Source: Anaerolineales bacterium
GTDB lineage: Bacteria; Chloroflexota; Anaerolineae; Anaerolineales; UBA4823
Assembly (NCBI GenBank): GCA_016932955.1
Contig: JAFGBV010000302.1
Span: 1 to 29,614, forward strand
Direction of reading: 5' to 3'
Length of the DNA stretch: 29,614 bases
Part shown: piece after piece, positions 1 through 8,896 of the stretch
How positions within the stretch are numbered: the first letter of the stretch is position 1
Layout: each line of letters starts with the position of its first letter
Program-made: the position numbers and the translations under genes
The notes under the pieces: model-generated
Told to the model about the DNA's origin: nothing
Seen by the model: only the letters and a program-made list of their open reading frames with translations
Databases searched by the model: none

Positions 1-88
1 CGTGGCGCTCGAGCAGGGCTCCAAGTTCGCCATCCGCGAAGGCGGCCTCACCGTCGGCGCTGGTGTCATCACGAAGATTCTGGAATAA
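1..88 (+). CDS. tuf: Elongation factor Tu, C-terminal fragment
   Basis: This is the last 28 codons of an open frame running in from the left edge (codons start at position 2, stop TAA at 86-88). The translation ends in FAIREGG, a TVGAG segment and VITKILE, the conserved end of domain 3 of EF-Tu. EF-Tu is the GTPase that delivers aminoacyl-tRNA to the ribosome. Its place four bases before rpsJ is the usual str-to-S10 junction, so rpsJ is probably cotranscribed with tuf. The GTPase domain lies outside the window and cannot be checked. Confidence 0.95.
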   Translation, partial: VALEQGSKFAIREGGLTVGAGVITKILE

Positions 89-92
89 ACCT

Positions 93-401
93 ATGGCAAA
101 GCAAAAAATACGCATCCGTCTCAAAGCCTATGACCACCGTGTTTTGGATCAGTCTGCCAAGCGCATTGTGGAAACTGCCGAGCGTACAGGCGCCAGAGTA
201 GTTGGCCCAGTACCCTTGCCAACTAAGCGAGAAAGGTTTACAATTCGGCGCTCGACTTATATTGACAAAGATTCGCATGAGCACTTTGAAATCCGCACTC
301 ACAACCGCCTGATTGACGTTCTGGACCCCGACTCCAAAACCATCGACATGCTGATGCGCCTGACCCTTCCGGCAGGTGTGGATATCGAGATCAAAATCTA
401 G
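93..401 (+). CDS. rpsJ: 30S ribosomal protein S10
   Basis: A 102-residue protein starting [19 protein letters not shown], the characteristic S10 N-terminus; the family is usually about 102-103 residues. S10 is a head protein of the small subunit and also the NusE partner of NusB in antitermination. ATG 93 is chosen over an in-frame upstream codon at 63 because that one lies inside tuf and adds non-conserved residues. The spacing to tuf is only four bases. Unusually, the next gene, rplC, does not follow at once but after a 264-nt spacer. Confidence 0.98.
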   Translation: MAKQKIRIRLKAYDHRVLDQSAKRIVETAERTGARVVGPVPLPTKRERFTIRRSTYIDKDSHEHFEIRTHNRLIDVLDPDSKTIDMLMRLTLPAGVDIEIKI

Positions 402-665
402 GTTCCTAGAGCGCGGATGACCCAGGTACTGGTGCGCCAGGCACTGGGAAACAAATGAATGGTTCAACCGTATCGCCTCCCGCCCCTGGCGTGATAGGTG
501 ATACGTTGCACAAGAAAGAATGGCAGTGTAAGAGCAAACCTGCACGCGAACGCACACAAACTCACTCAGTTCAGCGACAGATTGCGTGACTGCACTGCGA
601 ACAGGGATGATGCAGCCGTGCCCAGGCTGACAGTCCCGAACTATTAAGAATAGGAGAAAATTGAG
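402..665 (+). other. 264-nt spacer between rpsJ and rplC, possible leader
   Basis: This is the longest gap inside the r-protein cluster. It holds two copies of an 11-bp near-palindrome (422-432 and 437-447) of the form CCAGG-Y-ACTGG. Two tiny frames overlap as ATGA: 417-458 (13 codons) and 455-589 (44 codons). Neither has a convincing Shine-Dalgarno sequence nor resembles a known protein. No good sigma70 promoter is visible; the best pair (TTGCAC/TAAGAG, 17-bp spacing) matches only 3 of 6 bases in each box. The region could be an untranslated leader for rplC, or a relic of a lost gene. I cannot decide from one sequence. Confidence 0.35.
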
Positions 666-1295
666 ATGTTGAAAGGGCTGATTGGCAAGAAAATCGGCAT
701 GACCCAGATTTTCGACGACACCGGACGCGCGTTGCCGGTCACACTGATCGAAGCAGGGCCTTGCTACGTAACCCAGGTGCGCCGAACCGATCATGATGGC
801 TATTCGGCAATCCAACTGGGGTTCGAAGAAGTAAAGCCGAAACGTCTCACCGCTGGTCAACTGGGGCATTTGAAGCGCAACAACCTCCCCCCGTTGCGCT
901 TTTTACGCGAGTTTCGCGTCAAAAGCCCCGAAATTACCGAGGGAGACGAAGTGAACGTATCGGTCTTTTCCGTTGGTGAGCACGTCGACGTGACTGGCAC
1001 CAGCAAAGGGAAAGGGTTTCAGGGTGGCGTCAAACGCTACCATTTCAGTGGCGGCCCGAAAACCCATGGCCAGTCTGATCGCCAGCGCGCTCCTGGTTCC
1101 CGCGGCTCAACTACTACCCCAGGTCGTGTGTACAAAGGCGCACGCGGCCCAGGGCACATGGGCTTCCAACGGGTGACTACCCAGAATATCAAAGTTGTGC
1201 TGGTAGATGCCGAGCGCAACCTGATTGGCGTGAATGGCGCCGTCCCCGGTGCAAAAGGCAGCCTGGTCATTATCAACGAGGCCAGGAAGCAGTAA
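666..1295 (+). CDS. rplC: 50S ribosomal protein L3
   Basis: A 209-residue protein with the typical start MLKGLIGKKIGMTQIFDD and the central GTSKGKGFQGGVKRY segment followed by a HGQSDRQRAPGS-type loop. This is the conserved extension of L3 that reaches towards the peptidyl-transferase centre. Length is normal for bacteria. A TAGGAG Shine-Dalgarno sequence lies just upstream. L3 is an early assembly protein that binds the 3' part of 23S rRNA. It begins the L3-L4-L23-L2 block of the S10 operon, although separated here from rpsJ. Confidence 0.98.
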   Translation: MLKGLIGKKIGMTQIFDDTGRALPVTLIEAGPCYVTQVRRTDHDGYSAIQLGFEEVKPKRLTAGQLGHLKRNNLPPLRFLREFRVKSPEITEGDEVNVSVFSVGEHVDVTGTSKGKGFQGGVKRYHFSGGPKTHGQSDRQRAPGSRGSTTTPGRVYKGARGPGHMGFQRVTTQNIKVVLVDAERNLIGVNGAVPGAKGSLVIINEARKQ

Positions 1296-1338
1296 CCGGC
1301 TACGGTCGCTGATTCTATCGCAAGTGGAGCATTACGAG

Positions 1339-1968
1339 ATGGAAGTTGACGTTTTCGACATGAATGGGCAAAAGGTCCGCACTATTGAACTCCCCGCTGA
1401 GATCTTTGAAGCCCCTGTTAATCTAGACCTGATGCACCAGGCTTACCAACGCCAGATGGCGAATGCACGCCTGGGCACTCACAACACCAAAACCCGCAGC
1501 GAGGTTTCCGGCGGTGGCCGAAAACCGTGGCGCCAAAAAGGCACCGGACGGGCTCGCCAAGGTTCCACCCGCGCCCCCCAGTGGGTTGGCGGCGGTCGGG
1601 TTCACACACCCAAGCCGCGCAGCTACACACAGCGCATGCCGCGCAAGATGCGCCAGGCTGCTCTGCGTTCTGCCTTGTCAGCCAAAGCCTCCCAGAATAG
1701 CATCGTCGTTCTCGATGAGCTGGTTCTGCCCGAGGCCAAAACCCGCCTCATGGCGCAAGCCCTGGGAAAGCTGGTGGGTAAGGCAAGCGCCTTGGTGTTG
1801 ATCCCCGAGAAGAACACTACTTATGAGGTAGTGATCCGCTCGACCAACAACCTGCCAGAAGCGAAAACCCTCCTGGCATCATATCTGAATATCCGTGATC
1901 TGCTGGGCTTCGATAAGATCGTCATGCCTGTCCAGGCGCTGGATATGATCACGGCGCATTTAGGATAG
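1339..1968 (+). CDS. rplD: 50S ribosomal protein L4
   Basis: A 209-residue protein. It contains the L4 tunnel loop, [20 protein letters not shown] followed by [12 protein letters not shown], which lines the peptide exit tunnel and carries the macrolide-resistance sites in other bacteria. The start at ATG 1339 ([13 protein letters not shown]) gives the family length and has GGAG about nine bases upstream; an upstream in-frame codon at 1234 lies inside rplC. In E. coli L4 also represses its own operon; nothing here shows whether that holds. Confidence 0.97.
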   Translation: MEVDVFDMNGQKVRTIELPAEIFEAPVNLDLMHQAYQRQMANARLGTHNTKTRSEVSGGGRKPWRQKGTGRARQGSTRAPQWVGGGRVHTPKPRSYTQRMPRKMRQAALRSALSAKASQNSIVVLDELVLPEAKTRLMAQALGKLVGKASALVLIPEKNTTYEVVIRSTNNLPEAKTLLASYLNIRDLLGFDKIVMPVQALDMITAHLG

Positions 1969-1981
1969 ACGGGAGGCAGCC

Positions 1982-2284
1982 ATGACGACTATTTACGATA
2001 TCCTGCGTCGCCCCATCGTCACAGAGAAATCGAACTATCAGAACGCACAGCTTCACCAGTATGTTTTTGAGGTAGCCCCAAACGCGACCAAAATCCTGGT
2101 GAAAGATGCCATTGAAACCCTGTTCGATGTTGACGTCGTGCGGGTCAATTTGATCAAAGTCCCTGCTAAGCGCACCCGCCGTTGGCGCAATCGCCGCTTG
2201 TTGGTACGCCGCAGTGGTTATAAGAAAGCCATCGTTACTCTTGCACAGGGTGACTCAATTGAGATTTTTGAAGGAGTGAAGTGA
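1982..2284 (+). CDS. rplW: 50S ribosomal protein L23
   Basis: A 100-residue protein starting [19 protein letters not shown], the L23 signature, with the basic [11 protein letters not shown] stretch near residues 60-70 that contacts 23S rRNA. L23 sits at the tunnel exit and docks trigger factor and SRP. A GGGAGG Shine-Dalgarno sequence lies five bases before ATG. Its stop TGA overlaps the start of rplB (TGATG), so the two are probably translationally coupled. Confidence 0.97.
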   Translation: MTTIYDILRRPIVTEKSNYQNAQLHQYVFEVAPNATKILVKDAIETLFDVDVVRVNLIKVPAKRTRRWRNRRLLVRRSGYKKAIVTLAQGDSIEIFEGVK

Positions 2285-3123
2285 TGGCCATCAAAAAGTA
2301 CAAACCGGTAACCCCCGGTCAGCGCGGTATGACCGGTTATAGTTTTGAAGAGATTACCAAATCCACCCCAGAGCGTTCGCTGCTCAAGTCACGCAATAAG
2401 AGCGCCGGACGCAATATGCATGGCCGCGTGACCGTGCGCCACCGTGGCGGTGGCAATCGCCGCCACATTCGCATTGTGGATTTCAAGCGCAAAAAACACG
2501 GCATTCCTGCGCGTGTTGCCGCAATTGAATATGATCCCAACCGCACTGCTCGCCTGGCCCTGCTATACTACCCGGATGGGGAAAAGGCTTACATCATTGC
2601 CCCTGTAGATCTCAAACCGGGTGATAGCGTCATGTCTGGCCCCATGGCTGAGATCCGCCCCGGCAACGCCTTGCCCATCTCCAACATTCCGGTCGGCACA
2701 ACGGTTTACAACGTCGAGTTGCGCGAAGGGCGTGGTGGGCAACTGGTGCGCTCTGCTGGTAGCGCCGCACAATTACTCGCCAAAGAAGGCGACTATGCTC
2801 AGGTGCGCCTCCCCTCCGGGGAAGTCCGCCTGGTACGCCAGACCTGCTACGCCACCATCGGCCAGGTCGGTAACGTCGATCACAGCAACATTAAATTGGG
2901 TAAGGCAGGCCGCAAACGCCACCTCGGCATTCGCCCCAGCGTGCGCGGTACAGCCATGTCCCCCCGCGACCACCCCCACGGCGGTGGTGAAGGTAGGCAG
3001 CCCATCGGTATGCCCGGCCCCAAATCCCCCTGGGGTAAACCAACCCTCGGTTATAAAACCCGTCGCAATAAAAAGACGGATCAATACATTGTGCGCCGAC
3101 GCGGTAAATCGCGCCGCAAGTAG
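2284..3123 (+). CDS. rplB: 50S ribosomal protein L2
   Basis: A 279-residue L2. The C-terminal signature is clear: [18 protein letters not shown] at about 219-237, containing the conserved histidine equivalent to E. coli His229 (here about residue 230), then [11 protein letters not shown] and a basic tail. L2 supports subunit association and the peptidyl-transferase centre. ATG 2284 is chosen because GGAG lies nine bases upstream and the start overlaps the rplW stop; a GTG one codon earlier is also possible. Neighbours are in canonical order. Confidence 0.97.
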   Translation: MAIKKYKPVTPGQRGMTGYSFEEITKSTPERSLLKSRNKSAGRNMHGRVTVRHRGGGNRRHIRIVDFKRKKHGIPARVAAIEYDPNRTARLALLYYPDGEKAYIIAPVDLKPGDSVMSGPMAEIRPGNALPISNIPVGTTVYNVELREGRGGQLVRSAGSAAQLLAKEGDYAQVRLPSGEVRLVRQTCYATIGQVGNVDHSNIKLGKAGRKRHLGIRPSVRGTAMSPRDHPHGGGEGRQPIGMPGPKSPWGKPTLGYKTRRNKKTDQYIVRRRGKSRRK

Positions 3124-3145
3124 CAGCCAGTAGGAGACGAAAGAA

Positions 3146-3427
3146 ATGGGACGCTCTCTGAAAAAAGGACCCTTCGTGGATCCGAAACTTCTGAAGAAAA
3201 TTGAAACCTTGAACGAACGTAGCGAAAAGCGCGTCATCCGCACATGGAGCCGTGCCAGCACCATCTTCCCCCAGATGGTTGGGCATACCGTCGCCGTACA
3301 TGATGGCCGCCGCCACGTGCCTATCTATGTCACTGAGAACATGGTCGGGCATCGCCTGGGCGAGTTCGCTCCTACCCGTACCTTCCGCGGACACGTTGCG
3401 GAAAAGAAAGCCAAGAAAGGAAGTTAA
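3146..3427 (+). CDS. rpsS: 30S ribosomal protein S19
   Basis: A 93-residue protein starting [20 protein letters not shown] and carrying the [18 protein letters not shown] core with [13 protein letters not shown], all diagnostic of S19. It forms a complex with S13 in the 30S head near the A-site finger. A TAGGAG Shine-Dalgarno sequence is present upstream. Length is normal and the flanking genes (rplB, rplV) are as expected. Confidence 0.97.
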   Translation: MGRSLKKGPFVDPKLLKKIETLNERSEKRVIRTWSRASTIFPQMVGHTVAVHDGRRHVPIYVTENMVGHRLGEFAPTRTFRGHVAEKKAKKGS

Positions 3428-3430
3428 ACC

Positions 3431-3778
3431 ATGGCAGGAGTTGATGTTCACGCTAAGGCCATCTCAGTCCCGATTTCTGCTCAGAAGGTGCGCCTGGTGA
3501 TCGATTTGGTGCGCGGCAAGGATGTGGTCACAGCTCTTGATATGCTCAAGTTTGTGCCCAACCGGGCAGCCCACCCTGTGTCTAAGGTTTTAGCATCTGC
3601 TGTGGCAAACGCCGAAGAAAACTTCGGTGTGAGCCGTGATGATTTGTACGTGCATACCATTTATGCCAATGAAGCCCAGACCCGAAAATGGCGCCGCTTT
3701 GGGCCGCGTGGTCGGTTCAAACCCTGGCTGCGCCGTTCATCGCACCTCACCGTCATCCTTCGGGAAAAAGAGGAATAG
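3431..3778 (+). CDS. rplV: 50S ribosomal protein L22
   Basis: A 115-residue protein with the L22 pattern: [14 protein letters not shown] near the N-terminus, SAVANAEEN in the middle, and a C-terminal beta-hairpin segment [20 protein letters not shown] that enters the exit tunnel. It binds several 23S rRNA domains during assembly. ATG 3431 begins three bases after the rpsS stop, with AAGGA upstream inside rpsS. Length fits the family. Confidence 0.97.
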   Translation: MAGVDVHAKAISVPISAQKVRLVIDLVRGKDVVTALDMLKFVPNRAAHPVSKVLASAVANAEENFGVSRDDLYVHTIYANEAQTRKWRRFGPRGRFKPWLRRSSHLTVILREKEE

Positions 3779-3786
3779 GAGAGAAT

Positions 3787-4464
3787 ATGGGCCGCAAAGT
3801 TCATCCGATTGGTTTCCGCCTGAAGATTAACAAAACCTGGGAAGGCCGCTGGTACGCCGAAGGTCTCGAATACGTTGATCAGTTGCATCAGGATTTCGCC
3901 TTGCGTGACCTGGTCCGCGCCGAAGTCCCGCGCGCAGGCGTCTCCCGGATTGAGATCGAACGCTTTCCGGGCAAGGTAAAAGTTGTCGTTCACACCGCCA
4001 AACCGGGCGTCCTCATTGGGCGCAAAGGCGAAAGCGTTAAGAAACTCCGCCAGCAGCTTGAAACCCTGGTGGGCAAAAAGATCGATCTAGAAATCAAAGA
4101 GATCAAAGATCCCGATCTGGATGCCTATCTGGTCGCCAAGAATATCGCTGAGCAGATCGAACGCCGCATCAGCTACCAACGCGCCATGAAGCGCTCCATC
4201 CAGCAGGCTATGCGCCAGGGAGCCCAGGGTATCCGCGTGGAAGTCGCCGGTCGCCTGAGCGGAGCAGAAATGGCGCGCGTGGTGAACATGCGCGAAGGCC
4301 GCGTTCCCCGCGCCACCCTGCGCGCAGATATCGATTATTTCCAGACAGAAGCAACTACCACGTACGGCCAGATCGGCGTCAAGGTTTGGATTTATCGTGG
4401 TGATGTGCTCCCGACGATCGAAGAGCAGGTTGAGCCTACTGAAGGCGTGTACGTGAGTGAGTAG
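3787..4464 (+). CDS. rpsC: 30S ribosomal protein S3
   Basis: A 225-residue protein starting [21 protein letters not shown] type II KH domain is visible with the loop IGRKGE at about residues 77-82 after VLIG, and the C-terminal domain has [15 protein letters not shown] and [20 protein letters not shown]3 lines the mRNA entry channel. ATG 3787 is preceded by AATAGGAGAG; an earlier in-frame ATG at 3688 lies inside rplV and adds unrelated residues. Length fits the bacterial family. Confidence 0.97.
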   Translation: MGRKVHPIGFRLKINKTWEGRWYAEGLEYVDQLHQDFALRDLVRAEVPRAGVSRIEIERFPGKVKVVVHTAKPGVLIGRKGESVKKLRQQLETLVGKKIDLEIKEIKDPDLDAYLVAKNIAEQIERRISYQRAMKRSIQQAMRQGAQGIRVEVAGRLSGAEMARVVNMREGRVPRATLRADIDYFQTEATTTYGQIGVKVWIYRGDVLPTIEEQVEPTEGVYVSE

Positions 4465-4555
4465 AAAACACGGGAGAGTAGAGAAACAGGTGCAAGCCAT
4501 GCTGATCAGTATGCGCCCAAGCCCCAATCTCTAAACTCCAAGAGTGAGGTTGATT

Positions 4556-4987
4556 ATGTTGATGCCAAAGCGTTTAAAGTACCGCAAGCAAATGCGCGGT
4601 CGAATGAAAGGGATGGCCCAGCGTGGCGCTGAAGTCCACTTTGGGGATTTTGGCCTGCAGGCGTTGGAACCCGGATGGGTTACCGCGCGCCAGATCGAAG
4701 CAGCCCGCCGCGCCATCGTCCGTGCCATGCGTCGTCGTGGCAAACTATGGATTCGCATCTTCCCCGATAAACCCTATACCCACAAACCCGCTGAGACCCG
4801 CATGGGCAAAGGTAAAGGTAACGTGGAATATTGGGTGGCTGTTGTGAAGCCTGGCCGCGTCATGTTCGAGATTGGTGGTGGTCTGCCAGATGATACTGCA
4901 CGTGAAGCGCTGCGCCTGGCCCAATACAAACTAGCCATCAAAACCAAGATCATTGCCCGCCACGATCGCGTTGGAGGTGAACAATGA
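4556..4987 (+). CDS. rplP: 50S ribosomal protein L16
   Basis: A 143-residue protein starting [19 protein letters not shown], the normal L16 start, with [12 protein letters not shown] and [15 protein letters not shown] in the second half. L16 contacts the A-site tRNA elbow. ATG 4556 is chosen because GAGG lies seven bases upstream and the homologous start is ML-x-PKR; ATG 4562 and an upstream GTG at 4544 are less likely. A 91-nt spacer separates it from rpsC, longer than its neighbours. The stop overlaps the rpmC start (ATGA). Confidence 0.96.
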   Translation: MLMPKRLKYRKQMRGRMKGMAQRGAEVHFGDFGLQALEPGWVTARQIEAARRAIVRAMRRRGKLWIRIFPDKPYTHKPAETRMGKGKGNVEYWVAVVKPGRVMFEIGGGLPDDTAREALRLAQYKLAIKTKIIARHDRVGGEQ

Positions 4988-5199
4988 AAATGAAAGAAAT
5001 CCGAGGCCTTTCGATTGATGAGCTGCGCTCTAAGCTCATGGATGCGAAAGAAGAACTGATGCGGCTGCGTTTCCAGCAGGCAACCGGTGAGCTGACCGAT
5101 ACATCTCGTTTGCGCCAGACACGCCACAATATTGCTCGGATAAATACCATACTGACTGAGCGCGAGCAGAACCCTGATAGCGAGGTGAGCAATGAATAA
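4984..5199 (+). CDS. rpmC: 50S ribosomal protein L29
   Basis: A 71-residue protein starting [18 protein letters not shown] and ending in an alpha-helical R-Q-x-R-x-N-I-A-R-I pattern, the two-helix architecture of L29. It sits near the tunnel exit beside L23. GGAGGTGA is the ribosome-binding site and lies inside rplP, with which the start overlaps by four bases. The end overlaps rpsQ by eight bases, so coupling is likely on both sides. Confidence 0.96.
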   Translation: MKMKEIRGLSIDELRSKLMDAKEELMRLRFQQATGELTDTSRLRQTRHNIARINTILTEREQNPDSEVSNE

Positions 5200-5464
5200 T
5201 CGCCGACGTATTACTGGCGTTGTGACCAGCAACAAGATGCAGAAGACCGTGGTCGTCGAAATCTCTCGCACTTACCGCCATCCGCTGTATAAGAAGGTTA
5301 TTTACAGCCGCAAGCGCGTGATGGCCCACGACGAATTGGGCTGTCACATTGGCGACCAGGTGCGCATTGTTGAAAGCCAGCCAATTTCCCGCCGCAAGAA
5401 CTGGGTTGTCGAAGAGATCCTGCGCCGAGAAATTGGCACTGATGAATCCCAGCCGGAGGCCTAA
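5192..5464 (+). CDS. rpsQ: 30S ribosomal protein S17
   Basis: A 90-residue protein with the S17 pattern [19 protein letters not shown], then the HPLYKKVI segment and [20 protein letters not shown]. It is an OB-fold protein binding the 5' domain of 16S rRNA. The start overlaps the rpmC stop by eight bases and has GAGGTGAG upstream. Length is normal. The C-terminal tail of about ten residues is not conserved. Confidence 0.97.
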   Translation: MNNRRRITGVVTSNKMQKTVVVEISRTYRHPLYKKVIYSRKRVMAHDELGCHIGDQVRIVESQPISRRKNWVVEEILRREIGTDESQPEA

Positions 5465-5466
5465 CC

Positions 5467-5838
5467 ATGATCCAGCAAGAAAGCCGTCTGACCGTTGCTG
5501 ATAACACTGGTGGGCGCGAGCTACTGGTAATCCATGTCATGGGAGGCTCCAGGCGCCGTTATGGGCATGTGGGTGATATCGTTGTTGCCACCGTCAAAGA
5601 AGCCACTCCACAGGGTAGTGTCAAGAAAAGCGATATCGTCCGCGCCGTGATCGTCCGTTGCGCTAAAGAATGGCGCCGTGATGACGGATCGTACATCCGT
5701 TTTGATGATAACGCCGCCGTTATTCTCGATACCGATGGCACCAACCCAAAGGGGACCCGTATCTTTGGGCCGGTTGCTCGTGAACTCCGCGAAAAAGGCT
5801 TTATGAAAATTGTTTCGCTAGCCCCGGAAGTTCTGTAG
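5467..5838 (+). CDS. rplN: 50S ribosomal protein L14
   Basis: A 123-residue protein starting [19 protein letters not shown] with [23 protein letters not shown] and the C-terminal [15 protein letters not shown], all classic L14 signatures. It lies at the subunit interface, where it contacts 16S rRNA and is the docking site for RsfS. The start is two bases after the rpsQ stop with GGAGG inside that gene. Length is exactly typical. Confidence 0.98.
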   Translation: MIQQESRLTVADNTGGRELLVIHVMGGSRRRYGHVGDIVVATVKEATPQGSVKKSDIVRAVIVRCAKEWRRDDGSYIRFDDNAAVILDTDGTNPKGTRIFGPVARELREKGFMKIVSLAPEVL

Positions 5839-5864
5839 AGTATAGCGAAACAGGAGCGAGAACC

Positions 5865-6194
5865 GTGAAAGTAAAAATTCGTAAAGGTGATACTGTTATT
5901 ATTCTAAGTGGCCGCGAAGCCGATAAAGGCAGGCGCGGTGAAGTGATCAAAGTGATCCCCGAAGAAAACCGCGTGGTTGTGGCTGGCGTGAACCTGCGCA
6001 AGAAACACCAGCGCGAGGTACAGACCCAGGGTCGCTCACTGAAACCCGGCCTGATTGAGTTCGAGGCACCCATTTCGATCGCAAATGTGATGCTTATCTG
6101 CCCCAAGTGCAACCAGCCCTCCCGTGTGGGCGTGGAGCGCAAGGATGGAGAAAGCCAGCGCATCTGCAAAAATTGCGGCAAAGCCATCGACTAG
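5865..6194 (+). CDS. rplX: 50S ribosomal protein L24, zinc-finger form
   Basis: A 109-residue protein with an N-terminal KOW motif ([19 protein letters not shown], about 4-22) and a C-terminal CPKC ... CKNC pair (Cys79, Cys82, Cys101, Cys104) that likely binds zinc. L24 initiates 50S assembly at the 5' end of 23S rRNA. The start codon is GTG at 5865, supported by AGGAG about seven bases upstream and by the conserved first residues; no nearby ATG fits. Confidence 0.96.
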   Translation: MKVKIRKGDTVIILSGREADKGRRGEVIKVIPEENRVVVAGVNLRKKHQREVQTQGRSLKPGLIEFEAPISIANVMLICPKCNQPSRVGVERKDGESQRICKNCGKAID

Positions 6195-6216
6195 TCCGCG
6201 GATTTGGAGCAACAAG

Positions 6217-6768
6217 ATGAGTCACCATATGTATGAACACTATAAAACCGAAATCGCCCCCGCTTTGCAGAAGGCGATCGGTGCGGATAATGTGATGCAA
6301 ATACCGCGCATTAACAAGGTGGTTGTCAACATTGGAGTTGGCGAGGCCATCGACAATGCCAAGGCACTTGAAGCAGCCGTATCAGATATGATCAAAATTG
6401 TGGGCCAAAAACCGATCATCACCAAAGCCCGCAAAAGCATCGCTAACTTCAAACTGCGCGAGGGACGCGCCATTGGCGTCAAAGTCACGCTGCGAGGGGA
6501 GCGCATGTGGTCTTTTCTGGATCGCCTGATGAACATTGCCCTGCCCCGCGTGCGCGATTTCCGCGGTGTTTCTCCCGACGCCTTTGATGGGCGCGGCAAT
6601 TACACCCTTGGCTTACGCGAGCAACTCGTATTCCCAGAAATCGAATACGATAAGATCGACAAATTACGCGGCATGGAAATATCCATCGTAACCACCGCGC
6701 GTAATGATGATGATGCCCGGCAATTGCTAGAAATGCTCGGTATGCCCTTCAGAAAGGAAAGAATGTAA
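6217..6768 (+). CDS. rplE: 50S ribosomal protein L5
   Basis: A 183-residue protein. It has [20 protein letters not shown] near the N-terminus, [21 protein letters not shown] in the middle and [20 protein letters not shown] later, the L5 hallmarks. L5 binds 5S rRNA and contacts P-site tRNA. ATG 6217 (MSHHMYEHY) has GGAG eight bases upstream; an in-frame upstream ATG at 6124 is inside rplX. ATG 6229 is a weaker alternative. The stop overlaps the rpsN start as TAATG. Confidence 0.96.
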   Translation: MSHHMYEHYKTEIAPALQKAIGADNVMQIPRINKVVVNIGVGEAIDNAKALEAAVSDMIKIVGQKPIITKARKSIANFKLREGRAIGVKVTLRGERMWSFLDRLMNIALPRVRDFRGVSPDAFDGRGNYTLGLREQLVFPEIEYDKIDKLRGMEISIVTTARNDDDARQLLEMLGMPFRKERM

Positions 6769-6950
6769 TGGCCCAAACATGCATGAAATACCGCGAAATG
6801 CGCCGCAAATATCCCACCCGGGTGCGCAACCGCTGCAAACTTTGTGGTCGCCCGCGCGGCTATATACGCCGTTTCGGATTATGCCGGATTTGCTTTCGCG
6901 AACTGGCACTGGAAGGCAAAATCCCCGGCGTAGTCAAGTCATCCTGGTAA
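6768..6950 (+). CDS. rpsN: 30S ribosomal protein S14, zinc-binding (type Z)
   Basis: A short S14 of 60 residues, as expected for the zinc (C+) type rather than the roughly 100-residue zinc-free form. The zinc ligands are visible as Cys23-x2-Cys26 and Cys39-x2-Cys42, in [20 protein letters not shown]. The end IPGVVKSSW is the conserved C-terminus. The start overlaps the rplE stop by one base. No second zinc-independent copy is seen in the window. Confidence 0.97.
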   Translation: MAQTCMKYREMRRKYPTRVRNRCKLCGRPRGYIRRFGLCRICFRELALEGKIPGVVKSSW

Positions 6951-6971
6951 ACCGGGCGGAGGTTAAAGAGA

Positions 6972-7388
6972 ATGTCTGTTTCTGATCCTATTGCTGATAT
7001 GCTCACACGGATGCGCAATGCCGTGATGGTAGGTCATTCTACAGTGGCCCTGCCAAATTCCAAGATCAAGACCGCCATTGCCCAGATCCTCAAAGAAGAA
7101 GGCTACATTAGCGGCTTCGAAGTTGTGGAAGATGGCAAAAATCCTGCGCACAAAGTTCTGCGCATTCGCCTCAAATATATCGGAGAGCGGCGCGAGCGAC
7201 GGCCCATTCTCAGTGGTCTGGAACGCGTCAGCCGCCCCGGGTTCCGCGTTTACGCAAGCAAGCGCGAGATCCCCTGGGTACTCTCCGGCATGGGAATCAC
7301 CATCCTCTCCACTCCCAAAGGTGTTATGACCGGGCAGCGCGCCCGCCAATTGGGTGTGGGTGGTGAGATCCTCTGTAAAATCTGGTAG
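6972..7388 (+). CDS. rpsH: 30S ribosomal protein S8
   Basis: A 138-residue protein starting [17 protein letters not shown] and ending with [22 protein letters not shown], both diagnostic of S8. S8 binds helix 21 of 16S rRNA and in E. coli represses the spc operon by binding near rplE; the relevant site was not identified here. GGAGG lies ten bases before ATG. Length is slightly above the E. coli form (130) but normal for this group. Confidence 0.97.
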   Translation: MSVSDPIADMLTRMRNAVMVGHSTVALPNSKIKTAIAQILKEEGYISGFEVVEDGKNPAHKVLRIRLKYIGERRERRPILSGLERVSRPGFRVYASKREIPWVLSGMGITILSTPKGVMTGQRARQLGVGGEILCKIW

Positions 7389-7398
7389 GAGGTAGGCC

Positions 7399-7941
7399 AT
7401 GTCGAGAATTGGTCGTATGCCGGTGGTTCTGCCACCCAAAGTAGAAGTACAAATCAAGGGCTCATATGTTCGTGTTTCAGGACCCAAAGGCGTCATGGAG
7501 CACACCTTCCCTGCTGATATGTCGATCGCGCTGGAGAATGGCGTTCTTACAGTCTCACGCCCTTCCGATTCAAGCACCCATCGCGCTATGCACGGGACAA
7601 CACGCGCCCTCATTAACAATATGGTAGTCGGTGTCAGCACAGGCTTCGAAAGAGTGCTGGAAATCAACGGCGTGGGTTACCGCGCCGAGTTGAACGGGAA
7701 AAACCTGGTCCTTAATGTCGGATACTCACACCCGGTCGTGATTGAACCCCCGGAGGGGATCAGCTTTGATGTCGACGCAAAAACCCGCCAGGTGAAAGTT
7801 TCAGGCTACAACAAACAACAAGTTGGCCAGGTCACCACAAATATCCGCAAGGTACGCCCGCCAGAGCCGTATCTGGGCAAGGGCATCAAATACCTGGAAG
7901 AAAAGATTCGCCGCAAAGCCGGCAAGTCAGGTAAGGCATAA
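7399..7941 (+). CDS. rplF: 50S ribosomal protein L6
   Basis: A 180-residue protein starting [18 protein letters not shown], with the two tandem L6 folds; the second contains [21 protein letters not shown] and ends in [17 protein letters not shown], the conserved family signature. L6 binds near the sarcin-ricin loop at the factor-binding site. TAGGAGG is just upstream. Length is standard. Confidence 0.98.
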   Translation: MSRIGRMPVVLPPKVEVQIKGSYVRVSGPKGVMEHTFPADMSIALENGVLTVSRPSDSSTHRAMHGTTRALINNMVVGVSTGFERVLEINGVGYRAELNGKNLVLNVGYSHPVVIEPPEGISFDVDAKTRQVKVSGYNKQQVGQVTTNIRKVRPPEPYLGKGIKYLEEKIRRKAGKSGKA

Positions 7942-7945
7942 ACCT

Positions 7946-8317
7946 ATGGCTAGTAACACACAATCACGATCCGCTGCCCGCGTTCGCCGGCATACTCGTG
8001 TCCGCAAGGATTTGCGCGGCACACCGTCTCGCCCGCGCCTGAACGTCTTTCGCAGTCTGACCCAGATTTACGCCCAGTTGATTGACGATGAGGCCGGTCA
8101 TACCCTGGCCTCGGCATCTTCGATCGACCAGGCGCTAAGCGCCAAGCTGGTCAGCAAGAAACGCGTCGAACAGGCCAAGCTGGTTGGCCAGCTCCTGGCA
8201 GAACGCGCCCTGGCGAAGGGCATCCAGGAAGCCATCTTTGACCGCGCCGGGTATAAATACACCGGCCGCGTTAAAGCACTCGCCGATGGCGCCCGCGAAG
8301 GCGGCTTGAAGTTCTAA
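7946..8317 (+). CDS. rplR: 50S ribosomal protein L18
   Basis: A 123-residue protein with [20 protein letters not shown] near the N-terminus, [18 protein letters not shown], and the closing [26 protein letters not shown], the L18 pattern. It binds 5S rRNA together with L5. ATG 7946 is four bases after rplF; an earlier in-frame ATG at 7823 lies inside rplF. The ribosome-binding site is weak (AGGTAAGG), so translation may depend on coupling to rplF. Confidence 0.96.
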   Translation: MASNTQSRSAARVRRHTRVRKDLRGTPSRPRLNVFRSLTQIYAQLIDDEAGHTLASASSIDQALSAKLVSKKRVEQAKLVGQLLAERALAKGIQEAIFDRAGYKYTGRVKALADGAREGGLKF

Positions 8318-8319
8318 TC

Positions 8320-8347
8320 GGCTGGCAACCATCTCTTTCCGCCAGCC
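8320..8347 (+). promoter_or_regulatory. Hairpin between rplR and rpsE
   Basis: A perfect 7-bp inverted repeat, GGCTGGC (8320-8326) and GCCAGCC (8341-8347), with a 14-nt loop, fills most of the short rplR-rpsE gap. No U-tract follows, so it is not an intrinsic terminator. It ends six bases before the rpsE Shine-Dalgarno sequence and could tune rpsE translation or mark a processing site. Function is inference. Confidence 0.4.
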
Positions 8348-8362
8348 TTAATGGAGACAAGC

Positions 8363-8896
8363 ATGACAGACTATCCTATCGCAGAATTCGAACAACAGGA
8401 ATTTGATGAGCGCGTCATCGAAATTGGCCGCGTTGCCAAAGTTGTCAAAGGTGGTCGCCGCTTCTCATTCCGCGTAACCGTTGTGGTCGGTGATAATCGC
8501 GGCAGCGTTGGCGTCGGCGTTGGCAAAGCCAATACCGTGCCAGATGCCATGCGCAAAGCGTCCGAGCACGCCCGCCGCAATATGCACAAAATTTTCCTAT
8601 TCGGCTCCACCATTCCCCATGAGGTGATCGCCAAAGTTAGCGGGGCAAACATCCTGCTCAAGCCTGCTTCGCCAGGAACCGGCGTGATCGCAGCGGGTGG
8701 TGTGCGCGCCGTCCTCGAAGCCGCCGGGGTATCAGATATTTTAACCAAATCCCTGGGCAGCAACAATGTGCTGAACGTCGTTTATGCGACGATGAAGGCC
8801 CTCGATCAACTCAAATCGCCGCGTGAAGAAGCTGCGCGGCGCGGCAAGGACATCAAAGAGGTCACGCCGTTCTGGGAGCGGAGGAAGCATGCCTAA
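8363..8896 (+). CDS. rpsE: 30S ribosomal protein S5
   Basis: A 177-residue protein. The dsRNA-binding-like N-terminal domain has RVAKVVKGGRRFSFRVTVVV and GVGVGKANTVPDAMRKA; the C-terminal half has TGVIAAGGVRAVLEAAGV. S5 is at the mRNA entry channel and affects fidelity. Start ATG 8363 is chosen because GGAG (8353-8356) sits at the correct distance; the in-frame ATG at 8351 overlaps that Shine-Dalgarno and has none of its own. The 3' end overlaps rpmD by eight bases. Confidence 0.96.
   Translation: MTDYPIAEFEQQEFDERVIEIGRVAKVVKGGRRFSFRVTVVVGDNRGSVGVGVGKANTVPDAMRKASEHARRNMHKIFLFGSTIPHEVIAKVSGANILLKPASPGTGVIAAGGVRAVLEAAGVSDILTKSLGSNNVLNVVYATMKALDQLKSPREEAARRGKDIKEVTPFWERRKHA

Noticed and set aside
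497..530. Possible promoter in the rpsJ-rplC spacer (TTGCAC, 17 bp, TAAGAG)
   Set aside because: Only three of six bases match in each box, so it is within chance expectation.
417..589. Two overlapping mini-frames (13 and 44 codons) between rpsJ and rplC
   Set aside because: No Shine-Dalgarno sequence, no similarity that I recognise; kept only as part of the spacer description.
69..869. A 266-codon open frame on the minus strand across rpsJ and rplC
   Set aside because: It is antisense to two conserved r-protein genes, its predicted protein has no recognisable domain, and it owes its length to the base composition of those genes.
2621..3451. Long alternative frames on both strands over rplB and rpsS
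   Set aside because: They are shadows of the conserved genes and contain no domain.
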